Assembly: GCA_021292165.1 (NCBI GenBank)
Contig: CM037879.1
Span: 286,910,272 to 286,974,271 of the forward strand
DNA length: 64,000 nucleotides
Reading direction: 5' to 3'
Origin: Shinisaurus crocodilurus
Taxonomy: Eukaryota > Chordata > Lepidosauria > Squamata > Shinisauridae
In this document: positions 42,385 to 53,214 of the stretch, in pieces
How positions within the stretch are numbered: position 1 is the stretch's first letter
How the letters are laid out: each line of letters opens with the position of its first letter
Made by a program: the position numbers and the translations under genes
The notes under the pieces: model-generated
Database searches by the model: none
What the model was told of the DNA's origin: nothing
Seen by the model: the letters and a program-made list of their open reading frames with translations, nothing else

Positions 42385-42842
42385 TGAAGGAACTGCACCG
42401 GCTGCCTATCCGCTACCAGGCCGGGTTTAAGGTTCTGGTACTAGTGTACAAAGCCCTAACATCTTGGGACCAGGATACCTGAGAGAGCGCCTCCTCCCCT
42501 TACCAACCTGCCCAGTTACTGAGGTCATTAGAGGACATTCTCCTGGTGGCTCGACATGGACCTATGGCCCATTTGGATTCCACCTGGAGAAGAGCCTTCA
42601 GTGTGGCGGCCCCATTTCTGTGCAACTCCTTGCCTCTGGAGGTCAGGCAGGCTCCAACACTGTGTTGCTTTCAGCTCCTGCTGAAGACATCCTTGTTCCG
42701 GGAAGCCTTCCTTACTCATCAGCCACGGCTTTAATTGATACCTTGTTTTTATGCATGCGATCTGTTTTTAATCTTTTTATTGTTCACCGCTCCGAAATCC
42801 GCTCAGATATGGAGCGATATACCAATACTGTCAATAAATATT
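42385..42842 (+). mobile_element. L2-like LINE 3' end, second subfamily
   Basis: It begins AAGGAACTGCACCGGCTGCC (LHRLPIRY), carries RRAFSVAAPFLCNSLPLEVR in one frame and ends GGAGCGATATACCAATACTG, AATAAATATTAAT. It abuts the antisense copy head to head, so one probably inserted in or recombined with the other. Confidence 0.7.
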
Positions 42843-43057
42843 AATTAAAATGTGAATGGCAGTGCTGTTAAGGTGGCGAGTCTCAATTGCCCAGATTTGT
42901 CACCCTCTGGGAGCTGCCCTGAGGCCTGAGACAACATTGCAGATGGTTGAAAGGCATTTGTGAAATGACGAGTAAGGTCAAAAGTATTCATTCATGTTTT
43001 GGAGAACCATGACAGAGTGGGTGTTGGTGTGGACAGTAGACCGTAAATAAAATATTC

Positions 43058-43119
43058 ATTCATTCATTCATTCATTCATGACAGAGTGTGTGTATACACA
43101 CACACACACACACACACAT
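43058..43119 (+). repeat. (CATT)n and (AC)n microsatellites
   Basis: Five CATT units, a short spacer with TGTGTGTATACACACAC (itself palindromic), then about 13 AC units. Confidence 0.9.
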
Positions 43120-43691
43120 ATTGCATCTATTTGATCTGGGGGAGAAGGCATGAGAAACGTGATGATGTGGGCATGTGCACAACCTCTCCATGACATCCAT
43201 AGATATTTCTGGATTCCTGGAAAACGACATGCCATACTCGGGACATTTATCTTCAAAAGCAGATTTTGATTGATTGATTGATTTCATTTCATTTCTATAA
43301 TGCCCAATAGCCAAAGCAATCTGGGTGGTTTACAACAGTTCCTAAAGCAGGACCGGATATGGAACATTTGTGAGGTCGGCATTTTCCAGATTCTTACTGA
43401 GCCTTCTGAATTTGTGTGCATTTTTTTTGGATCCATAGCAGGACTGCATATAATTCCCCATTTGAAGGCGCAGAGAAAGGGATGGCTTAATTGCACTTGG
43501 TTCATGACCAAGCAGCCCTGAGATGTAGCTTAATTATGCATTCTCTCAGATTTGGAAGGGAACAAGTAGCCTTGTTCTGTGTGTCCCCCGACCCTGCTGC
43601 ATTAATTTGTGTTTTTGTGCTGGCTTGTTATTATGCACGGTGCCAAGTTGTTCCTCCTCATCTCTCCTCATATAAAGTGCTGACTTTCTTC

Positions 43692-44183
43692 TAGGGATGT
43701 GAATCGAGCGGGGAGCTTACCTGCTCGGGTGTGTGTGCTCCGGAGCACCCCCCCGTCCACTCTCACCTTGCTCGCGCCACGGCCACCAGGGAACTGGAAG
43801 TGACGTCGCATCGCATCACTTCCGGTTCCCTGGTTCCCTGGCGCTGCATTTTTAGCATAAAAACCAGGGCAACCCAGCTTAAAATGGCCGCGAATAGCAA
43901 ATCGCTGCCATTTCGCACCCAGGGTGGCCGGGTGACCGGCCAGATGGGCGATTAATAAATATAATAAATAAATAAATTTCCAGCTGGGTTGCCCTGGTTT
44001 TTACGCTAAAAATGCAACACCAGGGAACCAGAAAAAGACATGCCGGGGCCCAGAAGTTCCTTTCCCCGGTGCGTCTTGGAGCGAGCGGCAGTCCGGTAAG
44101 TCGCGAGAGTCTCGGGGGCGGCGGCAAGAGGGCCGATTTCGGCCTGCTTTCAGCCCCCCCCAAGACTCGCAGATACATCCCTA
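43692..44183. mobile_element. TAGGGATG-type GC-rich element with an L2 tail inside
   Basis: 492 bases, TAGGGATGTGAATCGAGC to AGATACATCCCTA, with a perfect 8-bp duplication CTTTCTTC (43684-43691, 44184-44191). Arms AAACCAGGGCAACCCAGC and GCTGGGTTGCCCTGGTTT face each other. Between them, about 43914-43980, lies an L2-type 3' end with an AAATA tail. The family also includes 52071-52603. Confidence 0.92.
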
Positions 44184-44312
44184 CTTTCTTCCTATGTTGT
44201 TCATCTCAAAGCTCCAGAGCATCAGCCACTGAATTTAGAGTCACTCACCTTCTTAAAAAAAAAATAAAATCTGCAAATGCACCACAGTGTAGCATTGAAA
44301 TTGGGGGTGTCG

Positions 44313-44516
44313 AGGGGCAAGCAGGCTGGTGACTCCTGGGTCAGTGGGGCTCCTAATCCATTGCAACTTTTTGCTTGAGCTTTATAGGAGCTCTCCATGG
44401 TGCTGAACTCCATCCACAAAGTAGGTTCACCACCATGGATAGCTCCGCTAAAGCTCAGAATAAAAGCTGCAATGGATGAGGATCCCTGCTGACATGGGAG
44501 CCACCAGCCTCCCCTG
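44313..44516. mobile_element. MITE, CAGNGGAGGCTGGTNNCTCC family
   Basis: GCAGGCTGGTGACTCC faces GGAGCCACCAGCCTCCCC. Central arms are CTCCATGGTGCTGAAC and TTCACCACCATGGATAGC. The left terminus is eroded. Confidence 0.7.
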
Positions 44517-44539
44517 CTGGAAGTAGAAGATGGGAGAGC

Positions 44540-44642
44540 CACAGATTTCATAGATTTCATAGATCATAGAGTTGGAAGGAGCCTACAAGGCTATCGAGTC
44601 CAACCCCCTGCTCCATGCAGGAAACTAGAGGAGGGGTCTCCC
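44540..44642 (-). mobile_element. 5S-head/CR1-tail SINE, tail half only
   Basis: It shows GATTTCATAGATCATAGAG, CTATCGAGTCCAACCCCC and GAGGAGGGGTCTCCCATCCA, then is cut off inside the 5S part by the next AT-rich element. Confidence 0.75.
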
Positions 44643-45036
44643 ATCCAATGTTTGAGCACGCCAAAATTCTCCAGACTTCGCTTCCAAGCTCGTTTCGGTG
44701 CACTCCCATTTTCGTTTGCGACATGGTTTCAGTTCGTTCAAATGGGGACAAGCGCACATTCCGAATGGGGAAAGCGTGCATTTCTGTGTGCATTTTCCAG
44801 AAGTGTGCACTTCTCCCCCCTTCGACTAAAGCGTGAAAATGCTTTTAAAAAAAAAAAAAAAGTGCAGTTCAAGGTGTGCAATGAAAGAAATATGCATTTT
44901 TCAACTGCAATCGCAATTCTGGGAAATGTGCAAACGTGTTTCCAAAAAATGCACTTCCTTTAGCATTTGTGCTTGGAGTTGAGCGCAGGCCAAGTCTGGA
45001 TGATTTGCAAACTGAATGAAATTCTCATACATGCCT
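44643..45036. repeat. AT-rich AATGTGCA-group element
   Basis: It begins within TGTTTGAGCACGCCAAAAT and ends GAAATTCTCATACATGCC. It has cut into the neighbouring SINE, so it may have inserted next to it or carried the fragment. Confidence 0.5.
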
Positions 45037-45111
45037 AGCTGGGAGAATGTGTGCGAAAGCAGCAGTGGCCATCACCAGTAGGGAAGTGGGAGGAGTTTGT
45101 TCAGTTGACAG

Positions 45112-45413
45112 GCCTGTGGCTCACGCTGGCTCAGCTAAGCTTGTCTGCGTGTGGAAAGCTAAGCAGGGTCAGGCCTGGTTATTACTTGAATAGGAGACCT
45201 GTCCTCTAGTTTCCTGCATCCAGCTGGACAGACATCTGTCAGGGATGCTTTGACCTGGATTCCTGCACTGAGCAGGGGGTTGGACTCGATGGCCTTGTAG
45301 GCCCCTTCCAACTCTACTTTTCTATGATTCTATGATTCTATGAGCAGGGGGTTGGACTCGATGGCCTTGTAGGCTCCTTCCAACTCTATGATCTATGAAA
45401 TCTATGACATTTC
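45112..45413 (+). mobile_element. 5S-head/CR1-tail SINE interrupted by a CR1 3' end
   Basis: Head GGAAAGCTAAGCAGGGTCAG, GCCTGGTTATTACTTGAATA, GGAGACC (to about 45218). A CR1 3' end follows at 45219-45342 (GGACAGACATCTGTCAGGG to ATGATTCTATG). The SINE then resumes with AGCAGGGGGTTGGACTCG and ends TCTATGATCTATGAAATC. Each tail keeps its own variant (CCCCTTCC against CTCCTTCC). Confidence 0.88.
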
Positions 45414-45424
45414 AAAGTGAACCG

Positions 45425-45860
45425 AACTGATCCACACCTCCCCAACTAATTTGTGTGAAGGACAGCTGCCAACGCCTGTCCTACAAGGTAGGCTTGTGGA
45501 TATCAAAATATCCCAGTCTGCCGCCCACCTCCCGGTCCCGTGTGTTTCCATGTGCATTTTTCCAAACGTCAATTCTGTTGATTTGTGAAATGTATGCATT
45601 TTTCCTCTCCCCTCGACTAAGGAGTGTTTCTGAGCATGTTTTCAAATGTACGTGTTTTTTTCCATGCACGTTTCTCAAGTGTATGCATTTGTTGAACACA
45701 TTTTTTTGTTGTGGGAATTGCACTGCAAGTTCAGAAATGGACTTGGATCACAGATTGTGTTGGAGCCTGTGTTTGGTTCTGGGAGGTCTGGATTTTATAA
45801 ATTCTGGTCAGACACAAACTGTGAAACCAGCTTCTCATGTATGCGTCCCTATCCCTATTT
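45425..45860. repeat. AT-rich AATGTGCA-group element
   Basis: It contains GTATGCATTTTTCC, CACGTTTCTCAAGTGTATGC and the GGATCACAGATTGTGTTGG segment common to the 30.3 and 20.1 kb copies. It ends near TCTCATGTATGCGTCCC. Confidence 0.5.
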
Positions 45861-46599
45861 ACCAGTTTCAGGATCGGTGGCATTAGCTGTCGTCCTCGCA
45901 GTAAAACTGCCTAGTGCAATCCTATTCATGTCTACTCAGGAGCAAGTCCCATTGATCTCAGTGGTCGGCACGTAAAGGACTGCAGTGCTAGTCTTGCTTA
46001 ATGCTGTAAGCAGCAGCTGCCACCAAACTTAAACTGTTGGTGGATTCTGAACTGACGGATTGTCATGAAGATGTTGTTTAAATGCATGGCTGGGAACACT
46101 CTGTTGCTCTTCAGGTGGGCTCACGTTTTATTGTTTAATGATGGAATATGCATCTTGTCAAGGCTTTTAAGCTGGGACAATAAAGTCAATCCGTCTAGCA
46201 TCTCATGGTTAATGGCAGGGCCAGCCCTGCATGCTAATCAACAAAGCCTGCCTCCTGCGTAGGCGTAGCTTTGAACGTCTCCCAAAGAAACTGAGGGGCG
46301 GAAATAAGAGCGGGAGGAATCAGCATTGGGCTGTAGTCTCCTTCTCTAGTCAGAGGCATTGCACGCCAGCAAGCGGGCAGTTGGGAAGAGTGCAAAACAT
46401 CATGGCTTCTTCGTGCTACAGACATTCTTCACTCCCCACTGTCTCAGTCTAGGGACGGCCGAGAAATCCACAATAGTTTGAGTTTGGATTTCTATTAATC
46501 TAACCTGCAGATTCCAGCAGGCGGAGAGGAGGGAGAAGAGAGGGAGCCTGCAGGGCCATTCCACCAGCCCTGCCAGGAGTATTCATTAATATTCCTCCT

Positions 46600-46745
46600 T
46601 CTTCCCGCCCCATTCCTTTTCCCTTGTTTGTCGTGCCTTTTTAGATTGTAAGCCTGAGGGCAGGGACTGTCTTGTTAATTGCTGTAAACCGCCCAGAGAG
46701 CTTCGGCTATTGGGCGGTATAAAAATGAAATGAAATAAATAAATT
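46600..46745 (+). mobile_element. L2-like LINE 3' tail
   Basis: GATTGTAAGCCTGAGGGCAG, GGACTGTCTTG, AAACCGCCCAGAGAGC, TTCGGCTATTGGGCGG and an AAATAAAT end. Confidence 0.75.
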
Positions 46746-47168
46746 CCGCAGCGGACCGACGTTTCCCGAGTCGCGTGGATTATGCAGACTTGTGGCCTGG
46801 TTTAACAACCTCTCTTCCCTAAGGACGTTAAACCGCCCCAAAAAAAGAAAGAAAAAAGAAACGGGAATGGGAATAGGGCGCAAGATGAGAAGATGTTCAG
46901 AGAATCCTGGCGATCTTCAGCATTGCTCGTTCGCCTATCCCTTGGGCAAATCACTGAGCTATGGGCCCCTGTATACCAGGCCTGACCAATCCAGGAGTCC
47001 ATTGAGGGGGCCCAACCACCCGTAGCGATCCAGATAGTTCAGCAGGCTCCTTTTCAGTAGCAGGACATGATGGTCTACATTTCGGCCCCGAGTCCCTGGC
47101 AAGCAACCCGCACCAAAATATTCGTAGAGTTCTGCCCCCGACCTTTGCAGTTTCCTGGAGTCAATATG

Positions 47169-47410
47169 TATTTATTTATTTATTTATTTCATTTTTATGC
47201 ATTTATCAGATTAATATCCCACCTTTCTTCCTCTTGCAAGGAACCCAAGGCGGCTTATATGGTCCTCCTCCTCCTCTCCATTTTATCCTCACAACAACCC
47301 TGCGGGGTAGGTTAGGCAGAGATTCAGAGACTGGCCCAAAGTCACCCAGTGAGCCTAATGGCCGAGCCTTGACCTCCCGAGTCCCAGTCCGACACTCTCA
47401 CCACCACGCC
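47169..47410 (-). mobile_element. Sauria SINE, copy 7, diverged
   Basis: Tail TTTATTTATTTATTTATTTC, body CCTCACAACAACCCTGCGG and CAAAGTCACCCAGTGAGC, head near CCACCACGCCG. The B-box region has a deletion. Confidence 0.8.
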
Positions 47411-48026
47411 GCCACGGCCCTCTATTTCAATGTGTTTTCTACCGAAGTGCTTTTGCCATCCAAATCCTGCCTCCAAATCAATTTCTTGCAAAAACTCCCA
47501 CCAGGAGTTTGCTTTGGGTGGGGGCGGGGAGCTCCTGGGATGGAACGCTCAGTGCGTTATTTAGTAACACTTCCCTACCTGGCAGGATTAATTAGCTCAC
47601 ACTCCATATCGCACTTTGAAGAGGAGAAGGTGGTGGGTAATATGTATTATTATCACGCCAGGGGACTGATTGTTGCCACTGCAGGCGCACTTAGCCACAG
47701 GATGGTTTTAACGAAGAATCCAAAACTCCTCTCGGCATCTGAATGGCTGAACTGTTTCTGCTTTACTGACAAGGACAGGAAAGTACACCTAATACCATCT
47801 CTGGGGCAAAATGGGTGTGTGTGTGTGCAGGGGGCACACATCTAGGGTGCACAGCTTCAAGGAAGTGGATGGTTTTCTTCCACATATTATTATCATTGCA
47901 ACATTGTCTTGATCTCAGAGGAAAAGCCATATTCTGCGAAAAAAAACCATAAGGGTTTTACACCTCCAGCGGTGGGGGAATGCACATGAATGCCAAAATG
48001 AAGGTCGTCCCACTATAGCTATCTCA

Positions 48027-48065
<39 letters not shown>
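48027..48065 (+). repeat. (CAA)n trinucleotide tract
   Basis: About 13 CAA units. Confidence 0.95.
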
Positions 48066-48189
48066 GCAAAAAAATAAAAACAAGATGTAACTTGGATGCA
48101 TCTTGCTCCATAAGACTCCTGCTGGCAAAAACTACAGCGCTGATTTGCTCTCTATAAAACCACAATATCAAGGAAATCCATGGTGGGAA

Positions 48190-48190
<1 letters not shown>

Positions 48191-48224
<34 letters not shown>

Positions 48225-48278
48225 GTCCCCATGGTTGTCTCATCACACTTGTGTGGGGATGTGTGTGTGTGTGTGTAG
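48191..48278 (+). repeat. (AC)n and (GT)n microsatellites facing each other
   Basis: About 16 AC units, 40 bases of unique sequence, then about 9 GT units. The two runs can pair as a hairpin. Confidence 0.92.
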
Positions 48279-48554
48279 CGGGAGTGGGTTGCAAGGAAGA
48301 ATCGGCAGGGAGTCCTCCATTCGCCAATTCTTCCTTGCAAAGCTCCCAACCACCACGGTTCTGGATTTCCCTTCAGTCCACTCTGGGACAGGAAATAACC
48401 TCAGTGGGGCAGATTGGGCTGGACCTTGGGGCCAAAGTCCAGGGCCCCTGACCCTGAGAGTGTAAGGGGGTGAGGGGAAGAAGCAAACTCTTAAGATTTA
48501 AGTGAGCTTAAAATGCAAAAATGCTCAAACTTGTAGTGGTGGTGTTGTTCTTGC

Positions 48555-48929
48555 TCACTGGTCGGGATGGTTGAACAAGCAATGCTAGGATTCTCCGAAC
48601 ATCGTCTTGCTGCTCGTCCCCTTTGTGCTTGTGATCACCGTTTGCTTTGCGTGAATGGGAGATTTGCGCAAATCGAGCACTGATCAGACAGGAGATTTCT
48701 CGCAGATATCCCCCAAATGTGCACAAATTTCCCCAATACGAGAAACTAAAGCGGGGGATGATTCAGTCTACCGAGAGAATTTATGCAAATTAGGAAATTT
48801 GCACAGATTGAACTGGGAATATCGGGAATGAGACGAATGCCAGCACATGTTCGACAATTTGCGGGAAAATGCAGCGGATATGTACTCACACTTTGAACAG
48901 GGCAAAAATGAAATTCTCATACATCCCTG
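48555..48929. mobile_element. MITE-like element ending GAAATTCTCATACATCCCTG
   Basis: It carries GGATTCTCCGAACATCG, TTGCGCAA (48664), TGAGACGAATGCC and the intact right terminus. Same family as 28091 and 52604. Confidence 0.65.
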
Positions 48930-49313
48930 TCAATGCTGTTTTTGTTTGTTTGTTGCTTTATAAAAACAGGGCTGGCAAACAGGATTCCCCCCCCCCCATT
49001 GTTCTGACATATCAGGAAGGCAGATGCAGTTGGACAGCATGGGATGGTGGGGGGCAGAGAAAAGAGACACATTAGTTGTGTGCTTCACAACTGAAGTAAT
49101 GCATCAGGCCATCTAAAGGGCCCCCTCCCCATAAGAACATTAAGTCTACGGTTTAAAATTGTCTAGTTGCACCACTGAATAAGCTGCGATGGAGTGGGGG
49201 GGGGGGTTGCAGGGAAGAACTGGGTGGCAGAAGGATGTTCTGCCTCTCCCTTGCCCCCATGATGACATGACAGCGAATCGCTTGGTAAACACATGTGTAC
49301 TGATGCAATCTAG

Positions 49314-49314
<1 letters not shown>

Positions 49315-49363
<49 letters not shown>

Positions 49364-49397
49364 ACGCACGCACACACGCGTGCACACACACGCACAC
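49315..49397 (+). repeat. (TC)n followed by (AC/GC) alternating tract
   Basis: About 22 TC units, then ACGCACGCACACACGCGTGC and more AC. A triplex-prone tract lies directly against a Z-DNA-prone tract. Confidence 0.95.
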
Positions 49398-49828
49398 ATA
49401 AGAAGAGCCCTGCTGGATCAGAGCAAGGGTCCATCTAGCCCAGCATTCTGCTCACACAGTGGCCAACCAGCTGCCCACGGGAAGCCCACAAGCAGGACAG
49501 GAGTGCAACAGCAACTTCTAACCCATGTTCCCCAGCAACTGGAGTACATAGGCACACTGCCTCTGATACTGGAGGAAGCATATAGCCATCAGGACTAGTG
49601 GCCCTGGATAGCCTTCTCCCCCATGAACTTGTCCAAAGCCATCCAAAATGGTGGCCATCACCACATCCTGTGGAAGTGAATTCCATAGTTTAACTCTGCA
49701 CTGTGCGAAGGACTTCCTTTTCTCCGTCCTGAATCTCCCACCCCTCAGCTTCATGGGGTGACCCCAGGTTCTAGTGTTATGAGGGAGGGAGAAAAATGTA
49801 TCCCTGTCCACTTTCTCCATACCATGCT
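49398..49828 (-). mobile_element. CR1-related LINE 3' end, LWNSLPQDVV subfamily
   Basis: The plus strand reads AAGAAGAGCCCTGCTGGATC and AGCCCAGCATTCTGCTCAC. The minus frame has FAQCRVKLWNSLPQDVVMAT. A homologous copy on the plus strand is at 54440-54838. Confidence 0.8.
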
Positions 49829-51408
49829 CTCTCTCTCTCTGCCTCTCTCTCTCTCTCACGCACACACACACATACTAAAAGCCATCTTCACTCTGGTTCT
49901 GAGCAGTTCCCACAACTTGTTTAAATGCTCAGAGATGCTCAGCTACATTAGAAGTCTCAGTTGCTATTGCCGAGTAGCAGAGACCCAAGGGGGCGCCGCG
50001 GAAGCCAGCGTTCTACTCTACGGATCCTTGTGAAAAAGAGTACAGAGTAAGTCACCCCGCAGGATTTCCACAACAATCAAATGCCTGGCAATGCCGGAAA
50101 CAGCAAGGAAGTGAAATCCGTCCCTGACTACAGGTGGCTTTTAGGGCACTCAGTGTAAATTATAGTTGATTATTATGATGTGACGCTTCGATATGAACTT
50201 GCCTTCTTTTATAAGGTATGGATCAGAGGCCCTGCTCCAGGTACTGCTTCACTGAGAGGTGAGACAGATGGTGACTGAGGATCGGGCTTTGCAAAATCGT
50301 GGAATGCTGCTCCCCAAGGATGTTGGGTTGTCTTGCCCACAGGGGACTTGTCAAGATCTCGATCGATTCCCAGGGAAGGATAAGTCAGCTACAGGTTTGC
50401 TTACGAGCAGACAAGTTTATTGAGCAGCTTTCAACGTACACGTGCACTCAACAAACAAGCGAGTTGGGATGGACCACGGCGTGGCTGTTTGGCAGGCACC
50501 ACCCAAAGTCCGAACACGAAACAAAGCAGACAGTAGCTTCTTATACATTCTTGCTGTTTACACTTGATAGGCTATACATCAAGGCTACTAGCGTTTGAAG
50601 CTGACAGCTAAGCAAAAACATTACTGCTAAGCTAATGAGCAGGGTGAGTAATGTTGGCACAAGCATGCATGATGGGGCCTGGTATCTACACCTGGTACTG
50701 GTTCCCATCATAGCTGGCTATTGGGAGGCAGACCTGGTGCTGGTTTTCAGAATAGTAGGCCTAAACACACAGATAAGCGTGGACACCTCCTCCTCCTGCT
50801 CTGCATGCCAAGAATTCATGAAGGTAGCTTGACCGTCCTTCGACCCATCTCTGTGCTGGGAAGTGGGAACCAAAGAAGCTTCCCACAGGACAGGCATGCA
50901 GGGGAAAGAGAGAGATGATAAGGTGCTTTCTAGGCCTCTCTCAGGCCCAAGGAAAATGGAAGGCACTTCTAGCATCAAATGGATTCTCACAGGCCCTACA
51001 GGTTGAAACCTGCTTTATTAGCTTTTCAGCACCAAATGAAGACTATTGTATTCTGGCGTACTTTTTTAATGGATCATTTGTTTTATTCCTGTTCGTTCTC
51101 TGCTTTTATTGCTACTCTTTGCTGCTGTTTTTTTTTTTTTATTGTTGTCATTATCGTTGATTTCTGCTTTTAAAAAAAATATTTTATTGTTTTGATGCAG
51201 ATGCTAATGTCGCGTTTTGAAATAGAACAAAGGCTGTTCCCAAGAGGACGGTGGCGGCCTGGATTTGTGACTCTTGCTGGACCTGCCCATTGCTGTGGAC
51301 ATTGCTGATGCCAGTGGAGGAATCTGGGTAAAAGGGCTGTCCAGTGATGAATCGGCAAGTCCCAATTTCTTAGGCCTGGTTAGGCCCTTCATGGGACATG
51401 TCAATAGG

Positions 51409-51610
51409 AGTAGAGACAGGTAGTCCCAGAGTCAGTGAGGTGGTGTATCCACTCCTGGTTTTAGTCTGAACTTTTCAGGAGCTATCCATGGTGCTAAACC
51501 TAGCTCTTTTTGGGTGGGTTCAGCACCATGGATAGCTCCTTTAAACCTCAGACTAAAACCTAGAGTGGATACACCATCCCACTGATGTTGGAGTCACCAG
51601 CTTCCATTGA
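51409..51610. mobile_element. MITE, CAGNGGAGGCTGGTNNCTCC family
   Basis: About 202 bases with a perfect 8-bp duplication TCAATAGG (51401-51408, 51611-51618). Arms GGTGTATCCACTCCTGG / TAGAGTGGATACACC and AGCTATCCATGGTGC / CACCATGGATAGCT. The terminal bases themselves are eroded. Confidence 0.8.
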
Positions 51611-52070
51611 TCAATAGGAAAAATGCTTGAATAAATAGTGAATAAATTAAGTGAAGGATGTGTAATAAATAGGGGGAAAGTGATGAAAAGGGGGTTCAGA
51701 GGTCAGAGATATCTGTTATGTAACACGGACATCATCAGGCTTGTCCCAAGGCATTTTGCTTCCAGAACTGAAGGACAAGATGATGTCCCACATTCCATGT
51801 ACAGAAGCTGACTAGACTTGCAGTTGAATCTCAGTTCAACACTGGTGATGGGACAGCATCCTTTTGAGGGCAGCAGGCTAGTTTGGGGATGCAGGGCAGA
51901 CTTCTTGGCCTACACATCTCCATCCTCTAGCAACTTGACACTGCCCCGCCCTCAACCCCAGTATCTGCTGCCTGAGGCAGCTACCTCAATCTGCCTAGTA
52001 GTAGGGCCAGTCCTGGACATTGTATCATACTCAGTGCCCATGATCAAGGCATGCTACAATCCCTTAGGTG

Positions 52071-52603
52071 TAGGGATGATGGTGAACCTCTTACCTCCTT
52101 CGTCAGCCGGTTCGCGGGAGCATCCATGCCACTCGCAGTGACATGATGCTCCTGGCGGACTTTCCGGGGACCCGGAAGTGATGTGACGTGGGACCCCTGC
52201 GCTGCGTTTTTCACGTAAGCACCATAGTAAAGCAGCTTAAAACAGTCGCAAATAGCTAATCGTGGCCAGTTTAAGCTGGTTTTCTATCGTATTTACGAGA
52301 AAAACGCAGCGCAGGGGTCCCGTCGCGTCACATCCGGGTCCCCTGTGCTGCATTTTTCATGTAAGTACCATAGAAAACCAGCTTAAAACAGCCACGAATA
52401 GCAAATCGCAGCTGTTTTCAGCTGGTTTTCTATGGAACTTGCGTGAAAAGCGCAGCACCGGGGACCTGGAAGTACCTCTCCCCAGCTCCTCTCCGGGGAG
52501 ATGTGCCAAGACAGGGAAAGGTAATATCCGCGGGGCTCGAGGGGGTCGAGCGGGGTGAGTTCGCCCCTGCTTCCACCCCCTATCGATTTTCGCCAACATC
52601 CCT
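52071..52603. mobile_element. TAGGGATG-type GC-rich element, same family as 43692-44183
   Basis: 533 bases, TAGGGATGATGG to CCAACATCCCTA. It has repeated arms around GCGCTGCGTTTTTCACG, CAGCTTAAAACAG and AGCTGGTTTTCTAT, some present three times. Flanks agree at only five of eight bases. Confidence 0.75.
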
Positions 52604-53090
52604 ACGTGAGTGAGCAATGTTCGAGCTCCCCAAGATTCTCAGAACATCAGCTCACTGCTTGTCTCTCCTCGATTTGCACTCACATTTGTGTTCACTGTTC
52701 ATTTTGCGCAAAAGGGGAAATTGTGCAAAACGAGTAGCTATCGAATGTGAAAGTTGCACAAAAAATTCAGATCTTGTGCAATTTCCCCCCATAGATTAAA
52801 GCATTAATTTCATTCTACTTGTGCTAATTGCACTTGCAGTAATGTGGATTGGTAAATTAACGGTAATGCACACAGGCGCAAATGCACTAATCCTCATTAG
52901 TTAATGCAAATTAGCGCATTCCGCAAAATCCAGTCAGGAAATTTGCACAAATGAAACAGGAGCACAAGTTTGCAAATTTGCAAACATTTTCGGCAGACGC
53001 ATTCTCCTGCTTGCACTTGTGTTCAGTATTGCATCGGGGCATGCTCACGAGTTTTACAAGCAGAAACAAAATTCTCATACATACCTAAAA
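52604..53090. mobile_element. MITE-like element with GATTCTCAGAACATC motif
   Basis: It follows immediately on the previous element. It has CAGCTCACTGCTTG, TTGCGCAA (52704), ACGCATTCTCCTGC and AAATTCTCATACATACCT. Confidence 0.6.
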
Positions 53091-53214
53091 GTTTCTACAG
53101 CATTAATTATCTGGTGCAGGGCTGCTGTCAGCATGTGCAATCCTTGTGCATCCACCAGCCTCTTCCCCAGTACCCTGGCAGGGCCCAGCTGAGGATGGGT
53201 GATTCTGTGAAGCT

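Noticed and set aside
45112..45218. A possible 5S rRNA gene
   Set aside because: Only the internal promoter region resembles 5S, and it continues into a CR1-type tail. Repeated copies have the same hybrid structure, so it is a SINE.
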